64,000 nucleotides of DNA from assembly GCA_003862195.1 (NCBI GenBank), contig QOUO01000007.1:1-64000 (forward strand). Direction: 5' to 3'. Every line of letters begins with the position of its first letter. The stretch's first letter is position 1. The translations under genes were made by a program, and so were the position numbers. The stretch comes from Coriobacteriaceae bacterium (GTDB taxonomy: Bacteria > Actinomycetota > Coriobacteriia > Coriobacteriales > Atopobiaceae). The notes below the pieces were generated by a model, which saw only the letters and a list, made by a program, of their open reading frames with translations, was not told the origin of the DNA and made no database searches. Positions 35,527 to 44,969 of the stretch are shown piece after piece.

Positions 35527-36409
35527 TCAGACCGACCTCCCTCATGGCAGCGTAGAGGCGCTCGCGCGCGGGGTCGGACATAGGCCAGAGCGGGCTGCGG
35601 TAGCTCTCCGTCAGCATGCCCATCTTGGCGAGCGCCGCCTTGACGGGGATGGGGTTGACCTCGCAGAAGAGCGAGTGGATGAGCTCGAGGTAGTCGAGCT
35701 GCGTGCGGAGGGCTGCCTTGGTGTCTCCCGCGAACCAGTTGGCGCACATGTCATGAACCACCTGCGGGCAGACGTCGGCCCAGACGCTGATGACGCCGGA
35801 GCCACCGAGCGAGAGGATGGGGACGACCATGTCGTCGTTGCCGGAGAGCATGCGGAAGTCGTCGGAGAGGTAGCGGGCGGCCATCGTGGCGTAGGAGATG
35901 TTGCCGGAGGCTTCCTTGATGCCCCACGCGTTGGGGTGCTTGCTCAGGCGTGCGATGTTGTGCTCCGAGATGGAGCAGCCGGTGCGGCCGGGGATGTTGT
36001 ACAGGATGCACGGGACGTCGACCGCGTCGAGCACCGTCTTGAAGTGGTGGTAGATGCCGTCCTCGTTCGACTTGTTGTAGTAGGGGGTGATGAGCAGGAG
36101 CCCGTCGATCCCGAGCTTCTGCAGGCCGAGGCTCTTGTTGAGGCTCTCCGCCGTGGCATTGGAGCCGGAGCCGCCGATGACGGGAACGCGTCCCGCGACG
36201 CGGTCGATCACGCACTTGGCGACCGCGAAGTCCTCCTCGTCCGTCATGGTCGAAGACTCGCCCGTGGTGCCGAGCACCAGGATGCCGTCGGTACCGTTGG
36301 CGAGGTGGAAGTCCACGAGGCGCTCGAGCGCGTCGAAGTCGACGCTTTTGTCCTCCTTGAACGGGGTGACGAGTGCGACGATGGATCCGCGAAGGTTGGT
36401 CATGTCCAT
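35519..36409 (-). CDS. dapA: 4-hydroxy-tetrahydrodipicolinate synthase
   Basis: 296-aa TIM-barrel lyase that condenses pyruvate with aspartate semialdehyde. The Schiff-base lysine is in WGIKEASGN and the catalytic tyrosine in YNIPGRTG; GTTGESSTMT binds the substrate carboxylate. ATG 36409 has AAGGAG 8 nt upstream; a second ATG follows two codons later. About 105 nt separate it from lysA, with no clear promoter or terminator, so the riboswitch probably acts on the whole unit. Confidence 0.95.
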   Translation of the reverse strand: MDMTNLRGSIVALVTPFKEDKSVDFDALERLVDFHLANGTDGILVLGTTGESSTMTDEEDFAVAKCVIDRVAGRVPVIGGSGSNATAESLNKSLGLQKLGIDGLLLITPYYNKSNEDGIYHHFKTVLDAVDVPCILYNIPGRTGCSISEHNIARLSKHPNAWGIKEASGNISYATMAARYLSDDFRMLSGNDDMVVPILSLGGSGVISVWADVCPQVVHDMCANWFAGDTKAALRTQLDYLELIHSLFCEVNPIPVKAALAKMGMLTESYRSPLWPMSDPARERLYAAMREVGLID

Positions 36410-36514
36410 AGCTGTTGCTCCTTATTTGGGGACGGGGCATTGGCCCACGTCCATTGTGTCGAGAAGATTTTGAGCCAGCCAGTCGCGTCGGCGACCGCGT
36501 CAGCCCGGCGCCCC

Positions 36515-37819
36515 TTAAGGACGCGCGGTCTTGGGCTTGGACGCCCCTGCCTCGACGGGCACATCCCATCCCTCGAGCACGTCGAGCGTCGCGAAGTAGT
36601 CGCTGGGGGTCTCGGCACGACGGATGAGCCTCACGTCGCCGTCGGGCTCGAGCAGGAGCTCGGCATGCCTCAGACGACCGTTGTAGTTGTAGCCCATGCA
36701 GTGGCCGTGGGCCCCTACGTCGTGGACGTAGAGCAGGTCGCCCGGGTGGCACTCGGGGAGTGCGCGGTCGTTCGCAAGGCGGTCGGAGTTCTCGCACAGG
36801 GCGCCCGTCACGTCGTAGGTGTGGTCGCAGGGCTCGTCCTCGCGGCCCATGACGGTGATGTGGTGGTAGGCGCCATAGAGCATCGGCCTCATAAGGTCCG
36901 CCGCGCACGCGTCGACGCCGAGGTAGTCATGGTAGATGTGCTTCTCGTGTATGACTCGGGTCACGAGGGCGCCGTAGGGGCCCGTGATGAACCTGCCCAT
37001 CTCCGTGAAGATCGCGACGTCGCCCATGCCGGCAGGAACGAGCTCCTCCTCATAGGCGCGGCGCACGCCCTCGGCGATCTTGAAGATGTCGTTGGGGCGC
37101 TCCTCCGGGCGGTAGTCGATCCCCACGCCGCCGGAAAGGTTCACGAACGCGACCTTCGCCCCCAGCTCGTCGTTGAGCCTGCGAGCCGCTGCGAACAGCG
37201 TGCGCGCGAGCGTGGGGTAGTAGTCGTCCGTCACGGTGTTGGAGGCGAGAAGCGCGTGGATGCCGAAGCGCTTGACGCCAAGCGACATGAGCCGGCGCGT
37301 CGCCTCGAGCATCTGGTCCATGGTCATCCCGAACTTTGCCTCCGCGGGCTTCCCGAAGATGCCGTTCGCGAAGGGGAACTCGCCGGGGTTGAGGCGCATG
37401 CTCATGACCTCGGGGAACGAGCCGACGGCCTCCTGGTAGGAGTCGATGTGCGTGATGTCGTCCAGGTTCACGGTCGCTCCGAGGCGCGCGGCGTGGGCGA
37501 ACTCCTCCAGGGGGGTGTCGTTCGAGGAGAACATGATCCTCTCGCCCGAGACGCCCATGCGCTCGGCCATGATGAGCTCGCACTCAGAGGAGACGTCGAG
37601 ACCGAAGCCCATGTCGAGTAGGATCTGGATGATTGCGGGGTTGGGGCAAGCCTTGACCGCGAAGTACTCGCGAAAGCCTGGGTTCCATGAGAACGCGTCC
37701 AGCACCGACTGCGCGGTCTTGCGGATGCCCTTCTCGTCATACAGATAAAAGGGTGTGGGGAATCGCGAGGCGATGTCCTCGAGCTGGCTCGCTGTCACAA
37801 AGGGCGTCTTGCGTCCCAT
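36515..37819 (-). CDS. lysA: Diaminopimelate decarboxylase
   Basis: 434-aa PLP enzyme (alanine racemase-fold group IV) catalysing meso-DAP to L-lysine. The PLP lysine is in YFAVKACPNP. The glycine-rich phosphate loop is LSGGVGIDY, and ALCENSDRLANDR supplies the active-site Cys from the partner subunit. ATG 37819 is preceded by GGGAGG. That SD is part of a 9-bp stem with the end of the lysine riboswitch, so translation is likely shut off by lysine. First gene of the operon. Confidence 0.95.
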   Translation of the reverse strand: MGRKTPFVTASQLEDIASRFPTPFYLYDEKGIRKTAQSVLDAFSWNPGFREYFAVKACPNPAIIQILLDMGFGLDVSSECELIMAERMGVSGERIMFSSNDTPLEEFAHAARLGATVNLDDITHIDSYQEAVGSFPEVMSMRLNPGEFPFANGIFGKPAEAKFGMTMDQMLEATRRLMSLGVKRFGIHALLASNTVTDDYYPTLARTLFAAARRLNDELGAKVAFVNLSGGVGIDYRPEERPNDIFKIAEGVRRAYEEELVPAGMGDVAIFTEMGRFITGPYGALVTRVIHEKHIYHDYLGVDACAADLMRPMLYGAYHHITVMGREDEPCDHTYDVTGALCENSDRLANDRALPECHPGDLLYVHDVGAHGHCMGYNYNGRLRHAELLLEPDGDVRLIRRAETPSDYFATLDVLEGWDVPVEAGASKPKTARP

Positions 37820-37826
37820 CGTTCCT

Positions 37827-37875
37827 CCCTACGCGCCCATCCTTTGCGGTGGCCTTTTGCCACGGTCGCGTAGGG
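37827..37875 (-). promoter_or_regulatory. Riboswitch expression platform, SD-sequestering stem
   Basis: On the minus strand CCCTACGCG (37875-37867) is complementary to CGCGTAGGG (37835-37827). The second arm runs into the lysA SD (GGGAGG), and no T-run follows, indicating translational rather than transcriptional control. Confidence 0.75.
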
Positions 37876-38032
37876 ATAGCGCACCTGACGTGTGTCAGAC
37901 AGTTCCAAGGGGTGTTCCCCCAAGGTCCCACCCTGCCTTCGTGCCCGTTGGCAGGATTCGGCGGATTTGGCCTCCCCGTGGGATCGCAGCCTGCCGGCTA
38001 GCCCACGGATTATCGTGTCCGCGCCTCTATCG
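37875..38032 (-). ncRNA. Lysine riboswitch (L box)
   Basis: Recognised by its conserved strings in order on the minus strand: GATAGAGGCGCGGAC at the 5' end, GGGGAGGCC with CGCCGAATC in the middle, AACTGTCTGACA, then GTGCGCTATC closing P1 against GATAG. The layout matches the aptamer upstream of Bacillus lysC. About 158 nt, ending 55 nt before the lysA start. It binds lysine and should reduce expression of lysA and the dap genes. Confidence 0.92.
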
Positions 38033-38041
38033 TTGGGGGGC

Positions 38042-38047
38042 AGTGTA
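38042..38047 (-). promoter_or_regulatory. Candidate -10 element of the lysA operon
   Basis: TACACT on the minus strand, placing the transcription start 7-8 nt further on, within a few bases of the riboswitch 5' end. The -35 is weak (TTACGT with a 16-nt spacer). Confidence 0.5.
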
Positions 38048-38263
38048 GCCTTAGTCCGTCGGAACGTAATTGTTCGAAGCACTTTCGCCACACGTCGTTA
38101 ACAATCGGGCAGACGCGACGGTGGGGAAACTGGTGGCTGGGGCTCGCGGGGGACTATGGTTGTGACAAGTCATGTGCTCTTCCCGTCCCCTTGGCATGAT
38201 GGGCCGTACAATGCGGCAGACGAATCGCAACGGGTAATTGTGCGAGGCAACGAGGAGGCGTCC

Positions 38264-39463
38264 ATGGAGCGGGAGAACGATAGGGTCGCGGAACCGGGGA
38301 ACGTGACGGTGGACGCGCCTGACGACGTGTTGCGCTTGGTGCCCAGGCTGCGCGGGTGGAGGCGCGAACTCCACCAGATCCCCGAATGCGACTTCGACCT
38401 GCCAGAGACCATCGCGTACCTGCGCGCGCAGCTCGAGCCCATGGGGGAGCGCTGCGACTGCCTCAGGCTCTTCTCGCCCGCGTCGTCTACCCTGTGCGCG
38501 CTGTTCGACCGCGGGACGGGGGCGGCGACCGCCTTGAGGGCGGACATGGACGCCCTTCCCGTGACGGAGGAGACGGGTGTTCCCTTTGCCTCCAGGCACC
38601 AGGGACGTATGCACGCATGTGGGCATGACGGTCACATGGCGATGGCCCTGGGGGCGTGCGCGTGGATGTCCGAGCATGTCGACCTCCTTCCGCGCAGCGT
38701 GCTCGTGGTGTTCCAGCCCGCGGAGGAGACCACGGGCGGGGCGCGCAAGGTGTGCGAGAGCGGCGTGTTCGAGCGCCTTGGCGTGGACAGGATCTTTGGC
38801 TTCCACCTTTGGCCCGACCTTCCCGTGGCGCAGGTGGCGACCCGTGCCAGCGCACTCCTGGCTGCGAGCAACGAGACAACGGTCGAGTTCCAGGGGCGGG
38901 CCTCCCACATCGCCAAGGCGTCCCAGGGGAGAGACGCGCTTCTGGCTGCGTGTCGCTTTGTGCCCGAGGCATACCGCTACATGGACGAGCGTGCCCTCGA
39001 GGAGCCGTGCCTGCTCAAGTTCGGGCACATGGAGGCGGGCGAGGTCCGCAACCAGATTGCCGCAGGCGCCCGCGTGGAGGGAAGCCTGCGGACGTTCTCG
39101 GTCCAGATGGGCAAGCGCTGCAGGGAGGAGCTGCCGGGCATAGCCGAGCGAGTGGCCTCCGACCTCGGCTGCACCGTACGAACGCACTTTAGCGAGGGCT
39201 ACCCTCCTGTGGTAAACGACCATGAGGTCACCTCCTGGGCAACGGGGGTGCTGCGGGACCAGGGCATTTCGGTCGAACAGGTGCCGGAGCCCCTGCTCAT
39301 AGCAGAGGACTTCGCCTGGTACCAGCAATGGCTGCCTGGCACATTCTTCCTTTTGGGGACTGGTACGGGGATACCGCTTCACGCGAGCACGTTCGACTTT
39401 GACGAGACGATCCTGGCGCGTGGCGTCGACGTGTACCGCAGCCTCGTGACGGCGACGGTCTAA
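38264..39463 (+). CDS. M20D amidohydrolase, probable N-acetyl-diaminopimelate deacetylase
   Basis: 399-aa metallo-hydrolase. Metal-binding motifs are HACGHDGHMAM and QPAEETTGGA. The central lid domain (RASHIAKASQGRDALLAA) is of the M20D type, which includes hippurate hydrolases and N-acetyl-DAP deacetylases. The assignment to DAP rests on its place beside dapH, dapA, dapB and lysA. ATG 38264 has GAGGAGG 5-6 nt upstream. Divergent from lysA; its stop overlaps that of the aminotransferase pseudogene. A broader amidohydrolase is possible. Confidence 0.85.
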   Translation: MERENDRVAEPGNVTVDAPDDVLRLVPRLRGWRRELHQIPECDFDLPETIAYLRAQLEPMGERCDCLRLFSPASSTLCALFDRGTGAATALRADMDALPVTEETGVPFASRHQGRMHACGHDGHMAMALGACAWMSEHVDLLPRSVLVVFQPAEETTGGARKVCESGVFERLGVDRIFGFHLWPDLPVAQVATRASALLAASNETTVEFQGRASHIAKASQGRDALLAACRFVPEAYRYMDERALEEPCLLKFGHMEAGEVRNQIAAGARVEGSLRTFSVQMGKRCREELPGIAERVASDLGCTVRTHFSEGYPPVVNDHEVTSWATGVLRDQGISVEQVPEPLLIAEDFAWYQQWLPGTFFLLGTGTGIPLHASTFDFDETILARGVDVYRSLVTATV

Positions 39464-40523
39464 CCGCGCAGGCTGCGCACGAAGCCCGCGAGGCGGGAGA
39501 GTCCCTCCTTGAGCGAGGCGTCGTCCGTCGCGTAGCTGATGCGCACGTGGCCCGGGCAGCCGAAGACCGACCCAGGGACCACGGCGACGCCGGCCTCGCG
39601 AATCGCCCGCTCGCAGAAATCCTCGTCGCTGGCACAGAAGCCTTCGATGCTGGGGAACGCGTAGAAGGCGCCCTTGGGCTCGACGCAGGGGAGTCCCATC
39701 TGCCCGAGCGCGTCGAGCGTGATGGCGCGACGCGCGCGGTAGCGCTCCCGCATGGGCGTGGTATCCGTGGCCAGCGCCGTTACCGCCGCGTCCTGCGTGA
39801 AGGAGACCTCGCATGAGACGGCGTACTGGTGCACCTTGGCGACCTGGGTCACGACCTCGGGAGCGGTGGTGAGCCAGCCGAGTCGCCAGCCCGTCATGGC
39901 CCAGGGCTTGGAGAGGCTGTTCACTACGATGGTGCGGTCCGCGAGCTCGGGATGGAGCCTCGCGAAGCCGCGACCGCGTCCAGGCTCTTCTCGTCCAGAA
40001 CGCAGCCGGTCGGGTTGTTTGGCGAGGTGAGGACGATGGCCTTTGTATGCGGCGTCACGACAGACGCGAGCCTTTCCGCATCGATCTGGAAGCCGTCCGC
40101 GGAGGTGTCCAGCGTGACCGCCCGCGCGCGGGCGAGGAGCGTTATCGACTGGTAGAGCACGAAGGCGGGGGTGGGGATGATGACCTCGTCCCCGGGGTTA
40201 AGGAGTGCCGTGAGGGTGCTGTAGAGCGCCTCCGTCGCGCCGTTTGTCACGATGACCTGCTGCGCGTCGACCGGGAGCCCCGTGTTGGTGCAGCGTGTCG
40301 CGATTGCCTCGCGGAGCGCGGTGGTGCCGTTGTTGGGCGGATAGTGGGTCTTGCCCTCGCAAAGGCTCTGGGTGACGCGCTCGCGGATGTGGGCCGGCGT
40401 GACCTCGCCCGGCTCGCCGAGCGTGAGGGAGACGCAGCCGGGGGTCTGCGCGGCGAGTGCGGAGAAGCGCCTGATTGCCGAGGGCTTGAGCTCCCTGAGA
40501 GCGCTGTTGAGTTCTAGCGACAT
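39460..40523 (-). pseudogene. Class I aminotransferase, internal deletion with frameshift
   Basis: Related to N-acetyl-DAP aminotransferases (PatA type). ATG 40523 has GGGAGG upstream. The first frame runs from MSLELNSALRELKPS through SPNNPTG to SLDAVAA and hits a stop at about 39922. The second frame resumes as RLHPELADRTIVVNSLSK (PLP lysine kept), MTGWRLGW and on to 39460. At the junction, near 39955-39975, the roughly 25 residues expected between these blocks are absent. These would carry the Asp/Glu-x-Tyr motif that contacts the PLP ring nitrogen. Neither half can be a working enzyme. A cluster position beside dapH suggests it once served the acetylated DAP pathway. Confidence 0.82.
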
Positions 40524-40634
40524 GCCCTGCCTCCCTCCGGGCGCGACCCCTGGTGCGGCGCGCCTGCCATGAATGCGAACGCGTGTTCTATATGTGACAT
40601 TATGGGGCCTGGCGCGCCCGCTGTCCAGAGAATT

Positions 40635-41354
40635 TTACGCCCAGGCGATGGGCCTTTCGCCATGCGCCTGGAGGAAGGCGTTCGCCTGCGAGAAGGGCCT
40701 GGACCCCATGAACGGGACGAGGCCTCCGCCCGCGCGGTTTGCCGAGAGCGGGGAGGGGTGCGTGGAGGTGAGCACGAGCTTCTCGCCCGCGAGGGTTCCC
40801 GTGGCGCGCGCGTCGTCCACCGCCGTGGTGACGAGGCTTGCGGCATGGCGGCCCCACGCGAGGTAGCAGATGGGCTGTGGCAGCTCTACCGTGCGCCTGA
40901 CCAGGTAGTTTGTGAGGACCTGCCAGCCGAGCCGCGCATGCGAGTTCGCGGCGTGCTCGCGCACCGTGAGCGTGGTGTTGAGGAGAAGGACACCCTGCCG
41001 TGCCCAGCCGGTGAGGTCGCCCGTGGCTGGTGGCTCGCAGCCGAGGTCCGCCGCGAGCTCCTTGTAGACGTTGCGCAGGCTGGGCGGGAGGCGCTGGCCG
41101 GCGGGCACGGAGAACGAGAGACCCATGGCCTGGCCGGGCTCGTGGTAGGGGTCCTGCCCCAGGATCACCACGCGCACGGCGTCGGGCGGCGTGAGCTCGA
41201 GCGCGCGCAGGATCGCGTCCTGGGCGGGGTAGATGGTCTGCTCCGTGCGGAGGTCCCGCACGCGAGCGAGGAGCTCCTCCGTCTTGGTAGATACCTCCGC
41301 CGGCGCGTCCTTTAGCCACAGGTCCACGTTGGCCTTGCCCCGTGCGTCGCCCAT
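40635..41354 (-). CDS. ung: Uracil-DNA glycosylase
   Basis: 239-aa family 1 enzyme that excises uracil from DNA. The catalytic Asp is in GQDPYHEPGQAMGLSFSVP, and the DNA-intercalation/His motif is HPSPLSA. ATG 41354 gives MGDARGKANVDLWLKDAP, a normal N-terminus. Two stretches (LAGEKL and the region at about 40982-40992) carry partial copies of the dispersed motif. Confidence 0.95.
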   Translation of the reverse strand: MGDARGKANVDLWLKDAPAEVSTKTEELLARVRDLRTEQTIYPAQDAILRALELTPPDAVRVVILGQDPYHEPGQAMGLSFSVPAGQRLPPSLRNVYKELAADLGCEPPATGDLTGWARQGVLLLNTTLTVREHAANSHARLGWQVLTNYLVRRTVELPQPICYLAWGRHAASLVTTAVDDARATGTLAGEKLVLTSTHPSPLSANRAGGGLVPFMGSRPFSQANAFLQAHGERPIAWA

Positions 41355-41649
41355 GTATGCCTCGCAATCCGTCGCGTTGTAGATCCAGCTGACGGTAGCA
41401 GGAAGCGGCGGCGGGGTAAAGTCCGTGCAGGCTGGTGTCTGGTACCAGTGACCACCTGCGGAGAACGTACCGCCCGCAAACTGGCACGCGGCGCACGGCC
41501 TGTGGCGTCTGGCTTTTCTCGCCCGTGGGACCTACAGTCTTTTTTGCGTACCCTTAATTTTCTGTCAGGTTTGGCGGGACCGCTCGTGTTATATATGCGT
41601 GCGCCGAGCGCGCCGCGCGGCCGCCGCCGCGTCGTCGGAAGGAGCCATC
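41355..41649. other. Divergent spacer between ung and the bile salt hydrolase gene
   Basis: 295 nt without a gene. It contains a motif copy (41513-41525), a run of six T (41540-41545) and TATATA (41590-41595) that could be the -10 of the hydrolase gene; no matching -35 at 16-18 nt was found. An AT-rich stretch starts at 41530. Confidence 0.45.
41513..41525 (-). repeat. Dispersed motif copy, imperfect
   Basis: CTTTTCTCGCCCG, about 125 nt upstream of the bile salt hydrolase start. Confidence 0.65.
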
Positions 41650-42597
41650 ATGTGCACGGGCGTCAGGTTCACGGACGACAAGGGCAACATGTACTTTGGC
41701 CGCAACCTCGACTGGAGCTGCTCGTACGGGGAGCGCGTCGTCATCACGCCGCGCGGGTACCGCACGGAGTCGCCGTTCGGGGCCGTCAAGCCGTCGGACA
41801 TGGCCATCATCGGCATGGGCATCGTGGAGGGCACGACGCCGCTCTACTTTGACTGCGCAAACGAGAAGGGCCTCGCCGTGGCGGGACTCAACTTCCCGGG
41901 TTATGCGTCCTACGCGGCCGGCCCGCGCGAGGGCGCCACGAACGTGGCCGCCTACGAGTTCCCACTCTGGGTCGTGGCGGGCCACACGACGGTGGACGAG
42001 GTCGAGGCGGACCTCGCGGACGTCGTGATTGTGGACAGGCCCGTGAGCCCCAAGTTCCCCTCGTCCATGCTGCACTGGATCATTGGCGACGCCAAGCGCT
42101 CAATCGTGGTGGAGCAGACCGAGGCGGGGCTGCAGGTCTTCCACGACGACGTGGACGTCCTCACCAACCAGCCCGGCTTTGCGTGGCATCAGGAGAACCT
42201 GCGCAACTACATGAACGTCACGAGCGACGTGCCCGGGCCGCTCAGCTGGCGCGGCCAGGAGCTGACGGCGTTTGGCTCCGGCGGCGGCATGCGCGGGCTT
42301 CCCGGCGACTACTACTCCACCTCCCGCTTCGTTCGCGAGGCGTACCTCAACGCGAACTACCCCACGCAGGAGGGCGAGGACGCCAACGTGAGCAAGATGT
42401 TCCACCTGCTGGGCGGCGTCTCCATGATCGACGGCGCGGCACGCATGACCAACGGCGAGTTCGAGCGGACCGTCTATACCGGCGGAATCTCCACGCGCAC
42501 GATGACGTACTACTGGTCCACGTACGCCGACCCGGCCATCCGCTCCGAGGCGCTGTTCGACCACGACGTGGACGGCAAGTACCTGCAGGTGGATTAA
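41650..42597 (+). CDS. Bile salt hydrolase / choloylglycine hydrolase
   Basis: 315-aa Ntn-hydrolase that deconjugates glycine or taurine bile acids. The nucleophile Cys2 follows the initiator Met directly, as required after Met removal. Other active-site residues are in place: Arg18 and Asp21 (GRNLDWS), Asn81 (NFPGY), Asn173 (NQPGF) and Arg226 (STSRFVR). ATG 41650 has GGAAGGAG upstream. Penicillin V acylase is the alternative in the same family; the pattern favours a bile salt enzyme. It implies a gut-associated lifestyle. Confidence 0.92.
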   Translation: MCTGVRFTDDKGNMYFGRNLDWSCSYGERVVITPRGYRTESPFGAVKPSDMAIIGMGIVEGTTPLYFDCANEKGLAVAGLNFPGYASYAAGPREGATNVAAYEFPLWVVAGHTTVDEVEADLADVVIVDRPVSPKFPSSMLHWIIGDAKRSIVVEQTEAGLQVFHDDVDVLTNQPGFAWHQENLRNYMNVTSDVPGPLSWRGQELTAFGSGGGMRGLPGDYYSTSRFVREAYLNANYPTQEGEDANVSKMFHLLGGVSMIDGAARMTNGEFERTVYTGGISTRTMTYYWSTYADPAIRSEALFDHDVDGKYLQVD

Positions 42598-42664
42598 AGA
42601 GACCCTGCCCCCGCGACCGGACGCCGCGGCGGGCGCACGACCGACCCCCAGATGGGAGCACGTC

Positions 42665-44230
42665 ATGGCTAAGAAGCCTTTTGGCACGATAGGCAAGGGC
42701 AAGGGCAAGGAGGACGCGGACGAGGCCGGCAAGGCATCGCCTGCGGGCGAGAAGGACGCAGCCTCCAGGGACGCGGACGCCACGCAGCGCGTGACGCCTC
42801 CCGTGCCCGTGACGCCCGAGCGCCACGCGACGAGCGCGCTCGACGCGCCTGAGGGCGTGACGAGGACCCTGCCCACCGCCGCGGCGCAGGACGCGCAGGC
42901 CGAGGAGGACGCGGAGGGCATGCTCGCCTACCAGAGCCTCGAGCGGCACCGCAAGGAGAAGAGGCGCAAGCGCCGCGTCAAGATCGTGGTGGGCGTGTGC
43001 GCGGCCGCCGTGGTCGCGGCGCTCATAATCGTGCCGCGCGTGCTGACGCCCGAGGACAGCGGGTCGTCCGCCCCCGCGACGTCCGAGGTCACCCGTGGCG
43101 ACCTCACGTCGAGCGTGAGCGTGACGGGTGCGGCCCAGCCCGCGTCGAGCGTGTACGTGACGCCCGAGGTGGGCGGCATCGTGCAGGACGTCCGCGTGAG
43201 CGAGGGCGACACCGTCAACAAGGGCGACGTGCTCTTCTCGCTCAAGAACGACTCGCTCGACAAGGCGGTGTCCGACGCCCAGCGCCAGGTCTCCGACGCG
43301 CAGGCGCAGGTCAACACCGCGCAGCGCGGCGCCGACAACGCCAACGCCGCGTACCAGAAGGCGCTCGCGGAGTGGAACGCCGCGCCCGACGCGGAGACCC
43401 AGTCCGGCCTCACGGACCCGGACAGCCTCTACGGCGACGTGCAGACCGCAAACGACAGCCTGAGCAGCGCAAAGTCCGCACTCGACTCCGCCAACGAGGC
43501 GCTCGCGGACGCCAAGGCCCAGGCGGCCAAGCGCACCGTCGTCGCGCCAAGCTCGGGCAGCGTCGTGGCGGTCAACGCCAAGAACGGCGCCGCGTACGGC
43601 GACGCCACGACGGGCTCCACCACGAGCGACGGCACGGGCCAGTCGTCGTCGCAGTCGTCCTCTGGCTGGGCGGTGCAGATTGCGGACCTCTCCAAGATGC
43701 GCGTCGCGACCCAGGTCAACGAGGTCGACGTATCGGGCGTGAAGGTGGGGCAGACCGCGGACGTGACCTTCTCGGCCATACCGGGGCTCGAGTGCAAGGC
43801 CACGGTGGAGAAGATCGCGACCGTGGCCACGGGCTCGGACTCCGGCTCGACGGGCGGCGACGGCAGCGTGGTCACCTACGAGGTGGACCTCCTGATTGAC
43901 CAGCCCGACTCGCGCATCAAGCCGGGTATGACCGCCAACGCGACCATCGAGACCCAGAGCGTGAAGGACGTGCTCATGGTGCCCGTGGCGGCGCTCCAGA
44001 ACTACGACGAGGGCTCCGGCGACGCGACGGTGACCGTGGTCACGCTCGACAAGGACGGCAACGTCAAGAAGTCGCGCGACGTGGACGTCAAGGTGGGCGA
44101 GAAGAACAGCTCCGACGCCGCGGTCACGGGCCTCAAGGAGGGCCAGACCGTGAAGCTGACGGACGACGACTCCAGCTCGGGCTCCGGCGACGCCGACGCT
44201 GACGCGTCCGGCGGCATGACCGCGGACTAG
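42665..44230 (+). CDS. Membrane-fusion (MacA/HlyD-like) subunit of an ABC exporter
   Basis: 521-aa protein. A 100-residue charged, presumably disordered N-terminus precedes one membrane helix (VKIVVGVCAAAVVAALIIV). Then come a lipoyl-like half (VTPEVGGIVQDVRVSEGDTV), a helical hairpin (AQRQVSDAQAQVNTAQRG), the second lipoyl half (RTVVAPSSGSVVAVNAKNG) and beta-barrel domains. It couples the MacB-like pair that follows to export of an unknown substrate. ATG 42665 has GGGAG upstream. The linker encodes AGEKDA and a C-terminal loop VGEKNSS, both exact dispersed-motif copies. Confidence 0.88.
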   Translation: MAKKPFGTIGKGKGKEDADEAGKASPAGEKDAASRDADATQRVTPPVPVTPERHATSALDAPEGVTRTLPTAAAQDAQAEEDAEGMLAYQSLERHRKEKRRKRRVKIVVGVCAAAVVAALIIVPRVLTPEDSGSSAPATSEVTRGDLTSSVSVTGAAQPASSVYVTPEVGGIVQDVRVSEGDTVNKGDVLFSLKNDSLDKAVSDAQRQVSDAQAQVNTAQRGADNANAAYQKALAEWNAAPDAETQSGLTDPDSLYGDVQTANDSLSSAKSALDSANEALADAKAQAAKRTVVAPSSGSVVAVNAKNGAAYGDATTGSTTSDGTGQSSSQSSSGWAVQIADLSKMRVATQVNEVDVSGVKVGQTADVTFSAIPGLECKATVEKIATVATGSDSGSTGGDGSVVTYEVDLLIDQPDSRIKPGMTANATIETQSVKDVLMVPVAALQNYDEGSGDATVTVVTLDKDGNVKKSRDVDVKVGEKNSSDAAVTGLKEGQTVKLTDDDSSSGSGDADADASGGMTAD

Positions 44231-44237
44231 TGATGCC

Positions 44238-44965
<728 letters not shown>

Positions 44966-44969
<4 letters not shown>

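Noticed and set aside
41355-41512. Possible riboswitch between ung and the bile salt hydrolase gene
   Set aside because: Short complementary stretches exist, but no conserved riboswitch strings were recognised.
41537-41546. Run of T upstream of the bile salt hydrolase gene as a terminator
   Set aside because: No stable stem precedes it and no plus-strand gene ends nearby.
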